Positions 25,645 through 34,858 are shown, numbered from the stretch's first letter. The stretch is DNA of 64,000 nucleotides from Paenibacillus polymyxa (GCF_001719045.1 NZ_CP015423.1:2440001-2504000); one strand, 5' to 3'. The notes: generated by a model from the letters alone, not told the origin. Translations and numbers: made by a program.

Positions 25645-26811
25645 TTATCCGGAATGAAAAGGGCAGCCTTGGCGCTTCTGCTGAAGCACTGTGTCTGTTG
25701 CTGTACTAGTAGCCTGTCTCGACGTATACGGCTTGTCTTGAACTCCGAAATTCGGCTTCACAAGCCGATTATCATAGGAACTATGAAAAATATGCGTTGT
25801 CGCCGGGGATAGCGGGGGGATCAGCCATGTCCAATTGCCTGTCAGTGCGCGCCCAGCCGTGGCTTCTCGTTCCTCAAACAGCTTGAATTGTGCCGCTGCG
25901 GTATGGTGGTCGACAATGCTGACTCCCGCTTTTTTAAAAGAATGCAGCACAGCAATATTCAATTCCACTAGCGCCCGATCACGCCAAAGCGTTGTTTCAC
26001 TCGTCGTATCCAGCCCCATCAGCTTAGCCACCTGTGGCAACATATTATAGCGGAAGGTATCCGCAAAATTACGGGCGCCGATTTCTGTTCCCATATACCA
26101 GCCGTTAAAGGGAGCCGCTGTATAGATGATACCGCCAATCTCCAGCGTCATGTCCGCAATCATAGGCACGGCATACCAACGTAATCCCAAGGAAGCGAAA
26201 CCCGAAAGTTCTGGATGCTCAATGGCTACTTCCATCACCAAATGTTCAGGAATATCAAATAGCTCTGGAGACCGTCCGCCTGCTTCCACAACCAGTGGCA
26301 ATATATCAAAAGGAGTCATCGCCCCTTGCCAGCCCATGTCTTTACAAGCATTGGTAAAATCCACCGAGGCAGGTTCTCCTATGATCCCTTGATCGGTTTC
26401 ATATCCAGCGTAACGAATGAGTTGATGGTTCCAGATGCGGATATTCGGCTGCCCCGGCTTGGAGGCACGAAATACAGTAAGCGTTGGCTTAATTTTACCG
26501 CCATTCGTTCCTATGCGTATATGCTCCAGTAGCTCGCTGACCACCTCCGTCGCATCTGATGCGCCCCGCGCATCCCTGACCAAAAGCTTGTCCCAAAATA
26601 AGCGCCCGATGCAACGATTGCTATTGCGCCAAGCCATGAGCGCTCCGTGCTCCAGCTCTTCGTAAGTATGATCATACGTTCCCGTAGCCTCTATGTCGTA
26701 ACGAATATTAAGAAGCCGGGCTTCCGCTTCATCGCGGCTTCGGCCCAGCTCCTCATAACATGTATATATAAACTGCTCCGCTTCATGCAAAAGCTGTTGT
26801 TTTACTTCCAT
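25645..26811 (-). CDS. nos: Bacterial nitric oxide synthase, oxygenase domain
   Basis: 388 residues from an ATG at 26811 (GGGGTG upstream). It oxidises arginine to citrulline and nitric oxide in the cytoplasm with heme and a pterin, borrowing electrons from general reductases. Heme-thiolate Cys67 is in AWRNSNRCIGRLFW. Substrate-pocket motifs follow (AGYETDQGIIGEP, APFNGWYMGTEIGARNFADT, and SFKKAGVSIVDHHTAA). B. subtilis Nos is 363 residues; about 25 extra C-terminal residues end in CPFHSG. Bacterial NO protects against oxidative stress, which fits the nearby dps. Confidence 0.93.
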   Translation of the reverse strand: MEVKQQLLHEAEQFIYTCYEELGRSRDEAEARLLNIRYDIEATGTYDHTYEELEHGALMAWRNSNRCIGRLFWDKLLVRDARGASDATEVVSELLEHIRIGTNGGKIKPTLTVFRASKPGQPNIRIWNHQLIRYAGYETDQGIIGEPASVDFTNACKDMGWQGAMTPFDILPLVVEAGGRSPELFDIPEHLVMEVAIEHPELSGFASLGLRWYAVPMIADMTLEIGGIIYTAAPFNGWYMGTEIGARNFADTFRYNMLPQVAKLMGLDTTSETTLWRDRALVELNIAVLHSFKKAGVSIVDHHTAAAQFKLFEEREATAGRALTGNWTWLIPPLSPATTHIFHSSYDNRLVKPNFGVQDKPYTSRQATSTATDTVLQQKRQGCPFHSG

Positions 26812-26961
26812 AACATACACCCCATCCCGGCAGCTCCATGACTCAAGAGCCCGTGGTCTTCCACGCCTTCTCGTCATTATACTCCAGTGGCAGACTGGAA
26901 CCAACGGGATGTGTATCTTGTTCACCTGATCTCCATATACATGGAAATATACACCAACTAA

Positions 26962-27438
26962 TTATCCCAAATACGCACTCAGCATCCAGATATGTTTATC
27001 CATTGCTTCTCTCAAGCCGTTAAGAAGATCCTCTGTCGCTTTATCCTGTGCTGCTTCCGCTGCTTCCATCCCATTAGCCAGTTCAACAGTGATGGTTTTA
27101 AAATCAGCAACAACGGACTTCACCATATCGTCAGCTGTCTGCTCACCTGCAGACTCCTGAATAGCTGAAAGTTGCAAATGCTCCTTCAAGGTCGCAGCCG
27201 GACGGCCACCAATAGCTAACAAACGTTCAGCAATCGTATCTAGATTAGCTGTTGCTTCATTGTAAAGCTCTTCAAATTTAGCATGCAGTGTGAAGAATTT
27301 AGGTCCTTTCACATACCAGTGGAAATAATGCAGTTTCGTATACAATACAGACCAGGTAGCTACCTGACGATTCAATGCCTTGTGCAATTCTTGAATAGCC
27401 TCTTGTGTAGGTGCGTTCGTATGATTTAATGTACTCAT
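26962..27438 (-). CDS. dps: Dps family iron-storage and DNA-protection protein
   Basis: 158 residues from an ATG at 27438 with GAGGGGA upstream. Ferroxidase residues are visible in KLHYFHWYVKGPKFFTLH, FEELYNEA and DTIAERLLAIGG. It forms a 12-subunit cage that oxidises Fe(II) with peroxide. A strong promoter and a PerR-like palindrome lie about 125-180 bases upstream, consistent with control by a PerR protein such as the one at 3504. Confidence 0.93.
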   Translation of the reverse strand: MSTLNHTNAPTQEAIQELHKALNRQVATWSVLYTKLHYFHWYVKGPKFFTLHAKFEELYNEATANLDTIAERLLAIGGRPAATLKEHLQLSAIQESAGEQTADDMVKSVVADFKTITVELANGMEAAEAAQDKATEDLLNGLREAMDKHIWMLSAYLG

Positions 27439-27561
27439 GTTAAAATCCCCTCTCGTTTCAATCAAAATATAGTTGGTGTAAAGCTTGGATACTCGTTAAC
27501 AGTAGTGTCTGATTTTCTTCAAAATCCCATGCGTGAATCCAATAAATATTTACTAATTAAT

Positions 27562-27615
27562 TTAGACTTAATCTAAATCCTGTTTTAATTATAACACTAT
27601 GTCGATGTTTTTCAA
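27562..27615 (-). promoter_or_regulatory. dps promoter with PerR-like operator
   Basis: Minus-strand -35 TTGAAA (27615-27610), 16 bases, -10 TATAAT (27593-27588). Just downstream, TTAGA-N5-TCTAA (27562-27576) matches 10 of 14 PerR-box positions and is fully palindromic in its arms. Confidence 0.65.
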
Positions 27616-27619
27616 GTCT

Positions 27620-27829
27620 TTATTCGGTTTTAATCATGAAGATTACGTGAATTGATTGTAAATCAAACAACTCTATAGGCAATAGGATATCCAGACCAAG
27701 ACTTATTTATCTTTTATACATAGGTTACATCAATAGGAGTAAAGAAGATGTTAATTTTGTCTGCTAAAGTATCTGTATTGTAGGCAAAGTCCATAACCTA
27801 CTACCTCATACCTAGCCACGACAAAAAAA
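27620..27829. other. Intergenic stretch, only an 11-codon frame
   Basis: No gene seen. A plus-strand ATG at 27748 with AGGAG upstream opens 11 codons (stop at 27781-27783), then the hairpin at 27830 follows. That could be a leader peptide but there is no gene for it to control. Confidence 0.3.
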
Positions 27830-27862
27830 GAGCCGACCCGTAAGAGGGTCGGCTCTTTTTTT
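27826..27862. terminator. Terminator of the purine-salvage operon
   Basis: GAGCCGACCC (27830-27839) pairs perfectly with GGGTCGGCTC (27846-27855); A-run and T-run flank it, so it can act in both directions. Confidence 0.9.
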
Positions 27863-29588
27863 ATTCTTGCATCTCTGAAGGTTCCACGATTAAGGATACA
27901 ACCTTGCCTGCATTTACATCAATCAGGCCGTGATCGGTAATCTTCAAGGCCGGGCTGACCGGCAAAGAATGCGTACTCAGCGACATGATTGGATTGTAAT
28001 GGCGGTAGCCCAGCGACAGCAAGGCTGAACGAAGCTCCTTCACATGGGCCGCAACCATTTCCAGCGGTCCTTCTGTTAAAATCCCGCCTACGGTTAACGG
28101 CAAATGGGACAGCACCTTGCCATTTTCAACTACGCAAAAGCCACCTTGGCTGGATAGAACCGTATTCGCAGCCAGTATCATATCTTGCTTGTTATGCCCT
28201 ACGACCAGCAAGTTATGGTTATCGTGCGAATAGGTGGTTGCCACTGCCCCACGTTTAATCGTATCTCCCCCGATCAAACCGTAAGCACGGTTGCCATTCT
28301 TTCCATACCGTTCAAACGTAGCGATGAGTCCATGTTCACCATGTTCCCATACCAGTTCACCCTGCTCCACATGTGCAGGTGCAATCCGTTCGCTCGTAAA
28401 AGTAGAGCCATCCTTGACCATCATAATACGACATTGATGTGTGCCATCAGCTACATCCATCTTTACCGTAAAATCCTGTTCCGTGAGCGGATTGAGCTTC
28501 ACACTTTGATAAAAATGGGCGGGGAAGCGGCTTTTTATCGGTGCTTGATGGTATTCCTCGAACTTATCGAATACCTTGAGTCCGTCCTTATAGACTTGCT
28601 CCACATCAAATTGACCAAGATCGGACAGCAGTACAAAGTCAGCTATTTTTCCCGGTGCAATTGTTCCGCGGTCATGCATTCGCATCCGTGCAGCAGGAGT
28701 AAACGTAGCTGCATAAATAGCATCCTCAGGCTTCATGCCCATTCCGATTGCTTTACTTACAATATGGTTCAGATGCCCTCGCTCTACGAAAGAGTCTGGC
28801 ATCACATCATCCGTTACGAAGCAAAAATGTTGTGCCACATCTTCCTGAATAAGATAGTCCATCACTTCAGGGGTCATGGATTTTTCCTGGATTTCAATAA
28901 ACATTCCGGCAGCCATCCGCGCCTTCATACCTTCAATACTTTGGTGAGTATGGTCCGAGCCTATTCCCGCATAGATCAACTGATGCAGGTCCAGATCAAG
29001 CAACTGCGGCGTATGGCCTTCAATGATCAGCTCCGGATAGTGCTCACGAACATGGCGTAAGATGCGATTCGTCTTGCTCTCCGGATCACGAATGACATCC
29101 ACATAGTTCATAATTTCACCCAGACAGATCATTTCGCCGGTTTGCAGTAGCGCATCAATCTCGGGAATACCAATCTCGCCCCCTGAGGTTTCGAGCGGCG
29201 TTGCCGGGACAGAGCTTGGAATGCCGTAGAACATATCAGCCACGCAATCTTTGCTGGCTTCCATCATTTCCTGAATGCCTTCCAATCCGAAAACATTCGC
29301 CATTTCGTGCGGTTCCGGTACAATCGTCGTTACCCCATTGCGAATCAGCCCATAGGAAAAAGTCGCCGGTGTCACCATGGTACTCTCGATATGCAAATGA
29401 ATGTCGATCAGGCCGGGAATCATATATTTCCCATGCCCTTCGACAATTTCAGCAGCCTCGAAAGACTCCAGACCACGCTGACCGATATACATAAACTTGC
29501 CATTAAGTATAGCTACATTACCTTCTTCGAACGTCTTGTAGTAACTGTTATACACCTTAACTTGTAAAATCATTTTGTCTGCACGCAT
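27861..29588 (-). CDS. ade: Adenine deaminase
   Basis: 575 residues, the usual length for Ade/YerA-type amidohydrolases. It converts adenine to hypoxanthine and ammonia. Metal-binding motifs are PGLIDIHLHIES, EPHEMANV, IEGHTPQL and SDHTHQS, then FVTDDVMPDS, with GTIAPGKIADFVLL of the amidohydrolase frame. It is the last gene of the operon with an ABC transporter and nucleoside hydrolase, so the chain nucleoside to adenine to hypoxanthine is complete. The ATG follows GAAGGAGATACATC. Confidence 0.9.
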   Translation of the reverse strand: MRADKMILQVKVYNSYYKTFEEGNVAILNGKFMYIGQRGLESFEAAEIVEGHGKYMIPGLIDIHLHIESTMVTPATFSYGLIRNGVTTIVPEPHEMANVFGLEGIQEMMEASKDCVADMFYGIPSSVPATPLETSGGEIGIPEIDALLQTGEMICLGEIMNYVDVIRDPESKTNRILRHVREHYPELIIEGHTPQLLDLDLHQLIYAGIGSDHTHQSIEGMKARMAAGMFIEIQEKSMTPEVMDYLIQEDVAQHFCFVTDDVMPDSFVERGHLNHIVSKAIGMGMKPEDAIYAATFTPAARMRMHDRGTIAPGKIADFVLLSDLGQFDVEQVYKDGLKVFDKFEEYHQAPIKSRFPAHFYQSVKLNPLTEQDFTVKMDVADGTHQCRIMMVKDGSTFTSERIAPAHVEQGELVWEHGEHGLIATFERYGKNGNRAYGLIGGDTIKRGAVATTYSHDNHNLLVVGHNKQDMILAANTVLSSQGGFCVVENGKVLSHLPLTVGGILTEGPLEMVAAHVKELRSALLSLGYRHYNPIMSLSTHSLPVSPALKITDHGLIDVNAGKVVSLIVEPSEMQE

Positions 29589-29616
29589 GATGTATCTCCT
29601 TCATCGAACCCGCTGA

Positions 29617-30675
29617 TTATTGGACCAGCACCATTTTATCTGCCGGAAAATGCAGGGTAACCCGTTGACCACTCAGGTAAGGCGTATCCATTTCCTGATT
29701 AGCCGTAAAGTTGCCTTTCGCCGTTTCTACCACGTACTGATAGCTACGCCCCAGGTAAGTACTTACTTTAATAATACCGGGAAGCTCATTTTCCCCTGTC
29801 TCGTTGCCTTCTGTTCGAATGACCAAATCATCCGGGCGAATAGCGCCCTGACGAGCACCCGGTTGGGCAGTACCCTGATTACGCGCTACGCCGAACGAAA
29901 GATCGCCTGTATTCAGTCGAATACGATCCCCTTCATCAGTACGCTCGTCAAAGCTTAGAAAATTATTAAACCCAATAAAACGGGCGACAAATTCGGTCGT
30001 CGGATATTTAAAAATGGTCGATGGAGCATCTAATTGTTCGATGTTCCCCTTATTCATAATCGCAACCTGGTCAGAAATCGAAAAACATTCCTCCTGATCA
30101 TGCGATACATACACAGTAGTGATGCCCAGTTCCTGTTGAATGCGGCGGATTTCCACACGCATATTTACACGCAGGTTAGCATCCAAGTTACTCAGAGGTT
30201 CATCAAACAACAGCAGATCGGGTTCAATCACAAGCGCTCGCGCAATCGCAACACGTTGACGCTGTCCACCTGACAATTCACCGGGGAAACGTTTTTCGAA
30301 TCCCCCCAGGCTAACCGTATCCAGCATGGTCATAACGCGACGTTTCACATCATCTTCCTTTACCTTACGTAACCGCAGACCAAAGGCAACATTATCAAAA
30401 ACGGACAAATGCGGGAAGAGTGCATAACTTTGGAATACAAAGCCGAAGTTCCGTTTATTTACCGGAACCCGAGTATAATCCTTATCGCCAAACAAAAATG
30501 TTCCTTGTTTAGCTTCGAGAAATCCTGCAATGAGACGAAGTGTGGTCGTTTTGCCACAACCACTCGGTCCGAGCAACGAGAGCAATTGCCCCCGTTCGAG
30601 CTGCAAATCGAAATCTTGCAAGATCAGTTGGTTGTCATAAGCGACCGATACGCGATCCAGAGTAAGCAGTGCCAT
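29617..30675 (-). CDS. ABC transporter ATPase, PotA-like
   Basis: 352 residues. Walker A GPSGCGKTT, signature LSGGQRQR, Walker B LLLFDEP and H-loop SHDQEE are intact, with a C-terminal TOBE domain. It matches spermidine/putrescine and Fe/thiamine-type importers. It powers the permease pair encoded upstream. Operon neighbours (nucleoside hydrolase, adenine deaminase) suggest a purine-related substrate rather than polyamine. Confidence 0.9.
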   Translation of the reverse strand: MALLTLDRVSVAYDNQLILQDFDLQLERGQLLSLLGPSGCGKTTTLRLIAGFLEAKQGTFLFGDKDYTRVPVNKRNFGFVFQSYALFPHLSVFDNVAFGLRLRKVKEDDVKRRVMTMLDTVSLGGFEKRFPGELSGGQRQRVAIARALVIEPDLLLFDEPLSNLDANLRVNMRVEIRRIQQELGITTVYVSHDQEECFSISDQVAIMNKGNIEQLDAPSTIFKYPTTEFVARFIGFNNFLSFDERTDEGDRIRLNTGDLSFGVARNQGTAQPGARQGAIRPDDLVIRTEGNETGENELPGIIKVSTYLGRSYQYVVETAKGNFTANQEMDTPYLSGQRVTLHFPADKMVLVQ

Positions 30676-30691
30676 AAGGTTGAAGCCTCCA

Positions 30692-31486
30692 TTACCTTTT
30701 AGTGAAGTAAGACAATCCCATCAGTCGTTCAATCAAGAACATCAGGATACCGGTTAAAATCATCAGCATAACCGAAATCGCTGCAATCGTCGGGTCAAAA
30801 TAATTTTCGACGTAAGTCAGCATTTGAATGGGCAGGGTGCTGAAGCCCGGTCCTGTCATGAAGACGGAGATGTCGACATTGTTGAATGATTCCAGAAAGG
30901 CAATCAGGATAGCCGCAATAATACCTGAGCGGATGTTGGGCAGAACCACCTTGAAAAAGGTTTCCAGCCGTCCAGCCCCCAAACTAAGCGCTGCTTCCTC
31001 AATCGCAAAATCAAAGTTAGACAAACTGGATGCAATGACTCTAATAATGAACGGCAACATAATCACCGTATGTCCGATCAATAATCCAGCATATACTGGT
31101 AAATGGTAAACAATGATCAAATAGCGCAGCAGTGTAAAACCAAGAACGATACCCGGTATAAGCAACGGGGAAAGGAACAAAGCATTCAGCGCATCCTTCC
31201 CGCGAAACGAAAAGCGACTAAGTGCATAGGCGGCAGGCATACCAATCAGCAGTGCCGAGATGTTTCCTAGCAGAGAGACGACAATGGACGTTTTGAACGT
31301 GGACATAAACAAATCCACTTCAAAAATATTTTCATACCAGCGCAAAGAAAAGCCCTGCGGAGGAAATTTTAATACCGTGCCCGGCTCGAAAGAAGTGACC
31401 GATATGATCAACAGCGGACCGAGCAGAAAGATGAAGACCAGCAGGCTAAAGAAGCCTAGTCCGTAATGTTTCTCCCGCATATCCAC
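30692..31486 (-). CDS. ABC transporter permease, PotC-like
   Basis: 264 residues, six membrane helices, with the EAA loop EEAALSLGAGRLETFFKVVL. It forms the channel with the other permease. It starts directly after the PotB-like stop (one base apart) and lies 16 bases before the ATPase. Confidence 0.88.
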   Translation of the reverse strand: MDMREKHYGLGFFSLLVFIFLLGPLLIISVTSFEPGTVLKFPPQGFSLRWYENIFEVDLFMSTFKTSIVVSLLGNISALLIGMPAAYALSRFSFRGKDALNALFLSPLLIPGIVLGFTLLRYLIIVYHLPVYAGLLIGHTVIMLPFIIRVIASSLSNFDFAIEEAALSLGAGRLETFFKVVLPNIRSGIIAAILIAFLESFNNVDISVFMTGPGFSTLPIQMLTYVENYFDPTIAAISVMLMILTGILMFLIERLMGLSYFTKR

Positions 31487-32308
31487 CTACCCCTTCGGAT
31501 TGAGTTTATGGGCCGCCTTATTTAAGAGACCGACCACGATAAATGTAATAACAATCATAATTGTTGCAATAACAGAAGCTAAAAACCAGTCGTTTAGCGT
31601 CATCGCGTTCTGATACAAAAATGTAGCGATAACCCGCTGTTTTCCTCCAAGTAGTGCTGGTGTCGTATATGCAGTCAGGCTACCTACGAAAACGAGAATG
31701 CTTCCAATGATCAGGCCCGGCACAGACAGCGGAAATACGATTTTACGAAATGCGCTGAATCTGGAAGCCCCGAGGCTCTGAGCAGCATGAACAAGATCAC
31801 CGTCGATATTTTCGAGCACACCAATCAGTGAAATAATCATCAGCGGTAAAAACAAATGAACCAGACCAATAATCATCGCTGTCGGGGTGTACAAAATATT
31901 CAGCGGCTCATCTACAAGTCCTAAACCGATGAGCACGTTATTTAACAGCCCCTTGCGACCCAGAATGACCATCCAGCTGAATGACCGCACCACCGGACTC
32001 GTCAATAAGGGAAAGATAGCCAGCGCAAGTAAAATACCTTTACGACGCGGGGCCTTTTGCGAAATATAATAAGCCGTCGGGAAGCCGAGTAATACGCACA
32101 CGAGTGTCGTTACGACACTGACTTCCAGCGTAGTCAGCAATATTTTCAGAAAATAAGGGTCCTTGAAGAAATGGAGATAGCCTTCTAGGGTGAATGAGCT
32201 GTTCTGTACGAAGGTCGAACCGATCGTCAACACAATCGGAATGACCATGAACACCGCCAGAAAGAGCAGACCTGGCAGCAGCAGCCAATACAAGTATGTT
32301 TTCTTCAT
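31487..32308 (-). CDS. ABC transporter permease, PotB-like
   Basis: 273 residues, six membrane helices, EAA loop VHAAQSLGASRFSAFRKIVF. It pairs with the PotC-like permease and lies 27 bases after the nucleoside hydrolase. An AAGGAGCTACCC site precedes the ATG. Confidence 0.88.
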   Translation of the reverse strand: MKKTYLYWLLLPGLLFLAVFMVIPIVLTIGSTFVQNSSFTLEGYLHFFKDPYFLKILLTTLEVSVVTTLVCVLLGFPTAYYISQKAPRRKGILLALAIFPLLTSPVVRSFSWMVILGRKGLLNNVLIGLGLVDEPLNILYTPTAMIIGLVHLFLPLMIISLIGVLENIDGDLVHAAQSLGASRFSAFRKIVFPLSVPGLIIGSILVFVGSLTAYTTPALLGGKQRVIATFLYQNAMTLNDWFLASVIATIMIVITFIVVGLLNKAAHKLNPKG

Positions 32309-32335
32309 GGGTAGCTCCTTGCGGTTATCAAAATG

Positions 32336-33265
32336 TTATTCCTTATTCAGCACCTGGATAAACAGCTCCAGAAAAGCTTCGCTGTCCACCTGTTCGCACA
32401 CATTCATATTGGGGCTATGATTAAGGCGGTTCTGCACATCGCCCACCGTTTGTCCGTCACATATACGACTGGAGGTTTCCACGTCGACATACAACGACGA
32501 GGTATCTACTAACCTCGAATTTAATGCGACACCTACGGCAAGCGGGTCATGAAGCGCACACGCTTTTACCCCGTTGCGTTCTTCATAACGCTTGGTATAA
32601 ACAGCCGTACTTTCAGCTACATAATTACGAATTGCAGGATGGGACAGACGAGCAATATGATCGGCAGTCAGCAGAGCCTTCCGTGTTACATCCAGTCCCA
32701 CCTGTATCAACCGACCAAATCCTGCATGAAATACGATGCGTGCGGCTTCAGGGTCAGCATACATGTTGTACTCCGCTACAGGTGTAATATTGCCGCACCC
32801 GTGAATAACACCGCCCATAAAAATGACCTCATCGACGTGATCCGTCAGTTCGGGACACTTCAGCAGCGCCAGTGCCAAATTGGTGAGCGGCCCGGTGCAA
32901 ATGAGCGTCACTCCCCCCCGGTGAGCCATCACGGTATCGATGATGATATCCGGCGCAAAACCTTCGGATGCAGACATTGCTGGGATTACTCCACTCAATG
33001 CACCTCCAATGCCGTCTTCTCCATGGACACGGTGCTCGTGCAGACCTTTACGTATTAAGGGAGCCTCCGCCCCCCGATAAACCGGAATATCCGGTCTATC
33101 CAAAAGGTCGAGGATTTTGCATGTGTTCAATGTTGCTTGTTTAAGTGAGACATTACCGCATACTGTAGTAATCGCTTGGATATCCAACTGACCACTTTTG
33201 GCGGCCAGTAAAATACCCAACGCATCATCAATGCCCGTATCTACATCTAATATGACCTTTTTCAT
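32336..33265 (-). CDS. Nucleoside hydrolase (IunH family)
   Basis: 309 residues from an ATG at 33265 that overlaps the stop of the solute-binding gene (TAATG). The calcium-binding cluster DVDTGIDDA opens the protein; TVCGNVSLKQA, CTGPLTNLALAL and the late HDPLAVGVAL complete the active-site set. It splits N-ribosyl nucleosides into base and ribose. The presence of the gene inside an importer operon argues that the transporter brings in a nucleoside. Confidence 0.9.
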   Translation of the reverse strand: MKKVILDVDTGIDDALGILLAAKSGQLDIQAITTVCGNVSLKQATLNTCKILDLLDRPDIPVYRGAEAPLIRKGLHEHRVHGEDGIGGALSGVIPAMSASEGFAPDIIIDTVMAHRGGVTLICTGPLTNLALALLKCPELTDHVDEVIFMGGVIHGCGNITPVAEYNMYADPEAARIVFHAGFGRLIQVGLDVTRKALLTADHIARLSHPAIRNYVAESTAVYTKRYEERNGVKACALHDPLAVGVALNSRLVDTSSLYVDVETSSRICDGQTVGDVQNRLNHSPNMNVCEQVDSEAFLELFIQVLNKE

Positions 33266-34338
33266 TACTGTGCTACTTCCCGGTTCCAGCGATCTGTCCA
33301 TGCCTTGATATGATCGTTAACGAACTTCATATCCAGCTTGGTCAACTTGTTCACTACATCTGTACCGTACGTAATTCCTTCTGTATCCGCACCCGACAGT
33401 ACCACCTGCGTGTTCACCGGAGAATCAACCTTCGCCTTGGCGGATTTTTCTTGAACTTCCTTGCTCAGCTGCCAGTTGATAAATTCCTCAGCCAGCTCCT
33501 TCTGGTCGGAGCCCTTCACTACATTAATCGTGTTCATGACTGCGTAAGCACCTTCACTAGGAGCTACAAATTTTGCTCCTGGCACAGCCGCCTGCAAATC
33601 TTTGAAGTACATTTCCATGATCGGACCGCCCGCAATTTCTTGTTGACTAAACATGTTCACGAACTCGGACGTTTTGCTATAAAACTTAACGATATTCGGA
33701 CTCAGCTCTTTCAGTTTTTCGAAGGCTTGGTCTTCATTAAACTCCTTACTACCCGCTACCTTGGAGGCTGCATCTACCATCATCGGTCCGGCAGTCGCCG
33801 TAATATTCGGCAAAGTCACGTTTCCTTTGAACTCAGTTCCCCACAGGTCAGCCCAAGAGGTCACATTCTTTTTCACCAGCTCCGGATTATAGGCAATACC
33901 GAGACGCCCGACCGTATAAGCAGGACCATACTCCTCACCCAGCGGCGCTTTGGCAATATCATAAATTTGGTTCAGGTTCGGCACCTTGCTGCGATCCAGC
34001 TTCTCAAACAATCCCTGTTGGATTCCCTGTTGAGCATAATAATCAGACAGATAAATCAGATCGACGTCTGTGCTGCCTTGACTGATTTTGTTCAACCGTT
34101 CCGCGTTATTTCCAATTTCGACCACAATGTCAACGTTATGTTCTTTTTCAAAAGGCTCGTACACTTCTTTGTTAAAAAAGTCCTCGGAGAAGCCCCATGT
34201 GGAAATAACTAGTTTCTTTTTCCCACCAGCTGAGCCATCTTTTCCATCTGTCTGACCACCAGTAGCATTACTGCCGCAACCTGCCAGTACCACGGATGCC
34301 AAGGTCACAGCCATAAACCCTTTAAACCATTTTTTCAT
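33265..34338 (-). CDS. Extracellular solute-binding lipoprotein, PotD-like
   Basis: 357 residues with a lipoprotein signal, lipobox VLAGC (Cys21). Motifs LVISTWGFSEDFFNKEVYEP and YGPAYTVGRLGIAYNPELV are of the PotD/Fe-binding type 2 fold. It captures the substrate outside the membrane. It is the first gene of the six-gene operon. A structured leader with a terminator lies directly upstream. The ATG follows AGGGGGAG. Confidence 0.9.
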   Translation of the reverse strand: MKKWFKGFMAVTLASVVLAGCGSNATGGQTDGKDGSAGGKKKLVISTWGFSEDFFNKEVYEPFEKEHNVDIVVEIGNNAERLNKISQGSTDVDLIYLSDYYAQQGIQQGLFEKLDRSKVPNLNQIYDIAKAPLGEEYGPAYTVGRLGIAYNPELVKKNVTSWADLWGTEFKGNVTLPNITATAGPMMVDAASKVAGSKEFNEDQAFEKLKELSPNIVKFYSKTSEFVNMFSQQEIAGGPIMEMYFKDLQAAVPGAKFVAPSEGAYAVMNTINVVKGSDQKELAEEFINWQLSKEVQEKSAKAKVDSPVNTQVVLSGADTEGITYGTDVVNKLTKLDMKFVNDHIKAWTDRWNREVAQ

Positions 34339-34381
34339 ATGAAACTCCCCCTATTTTTTTATTATGCACACCTTATGACAC

Positions 34382-34420
34382 AAAAAAGAAAAGTACTCTT
34401 GTAAAACAAGAATACTTTTC
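34382..34420 (-). terminator. Leader terminator before the PotD-like gene
   Basis: Arms 34388-34401 and 34407-34420 form a 14-bp stem with one G-U pair and a 5-base loop; six T follow on the minus strand. Confidence 0.8.
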
Positions 34421-34513
34421 TTCGTAAACAAAGAATAAGTTGATCCCGCTGCGCGTTATAACAGGTTCTCCCCTCAGATAGATCCGAAGCGAAAAGCCGA
34501 ATATCCAATTTTA
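34382..34513 (-). promoter_or_regulatory. Structured leader RNA (riboswitch candidate) of the transporter/purine operon
   Basis: The transcript leader, read on the minus strand, first has a purine-rich stretch with CTGAG, GAGAACCTG, ATAAC and CAGCGGGA in the same order as conserved parts of TPP riboswitches. The TPP P2 helix (GGGGU/ACCC) is missing and spacing is shorter, so it is not a standard TPP element. A 14-bp hairpin with a T-run then follows (34420-34382) just before the first gene. Such a design is typical of transcription attenuation; the ligand is unknown. Confidence 0.45.
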
Positions 34514-34858
34514 TTAGGATTCTTTCAGTATGATGTTCGTAATTGCCCACTGCGTTGCTGAATCATAATCACGCAGTAAAGCTTCTATATCGAGCTCCAT
34601 ATCCTCAATCAGCTTCTCGCGAAGTCTCTTCTTGTACAGCATGGACATTCGGAAATCCACTTCCAGCTTCAAGCCGGGGGCTTCCACTTCCAATGCCGCC
34701 GAGCGTGGAGAACGCCGGTGCTTCGCCACAAAGGTAACAATGTTGTTCTCAACGGTGGCCCGCAGCAGCGTGGTCCCGAAGCCGAACAGTTCCTTTGAAA
34801 CTTCATTGTAAATCTGGCACATCCGCTTCTTGCTTTCGTTACTGTCGAGCAGCGTCAT
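34514..34858 (-). CDS. DUF2294/MpsC family protein
   Basis: 114 residues. The pattern MCQIYNEVSKELFGFG, LRATVENNIVTFVAK and VDFRMSMLYKKRLREKLIED is that of DUF2294 (YbcI-like) proteins; in S. aureus a member (MpsC) belongs to a membrane-potential-generating system. No MpsAB partners are here. Function in this organism is unknown. It is monocistronic. Confidence 0.75.
   Translation of the reverse strand: MTLLDSNESKKRMCQIYNEVSKELFGFGTTLLRATVENNIVTFVAKHRRSPRSAALEVEAPGLKLEVDFRMSMLYKKRLREKLIEDMELDIEALLRDYDSATQWAITNIILKES

Noticed and set aside
27748..27783. 11-codon frame with a ribosome site, as leader peptide
   Set aside because: No downstream gene on that strand to regulate; kept only as a note.
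28185..29060. 291-codon plus-strand frame
   Set aside because: It is antisense to adenine deaminase, has no ribosome site and a low-complexity composition unlike a protein.
33310..34212. 300-codon plus-strand frame
   Set aside because: It mirrors the PotD-like gene on the other strand; no start signal or domain.
34382..34513. Standard TPP riboswitch call
   Set aside because: The P2 helix parts are absent and spacing is too short; reported instead as an unassigned structured leader.
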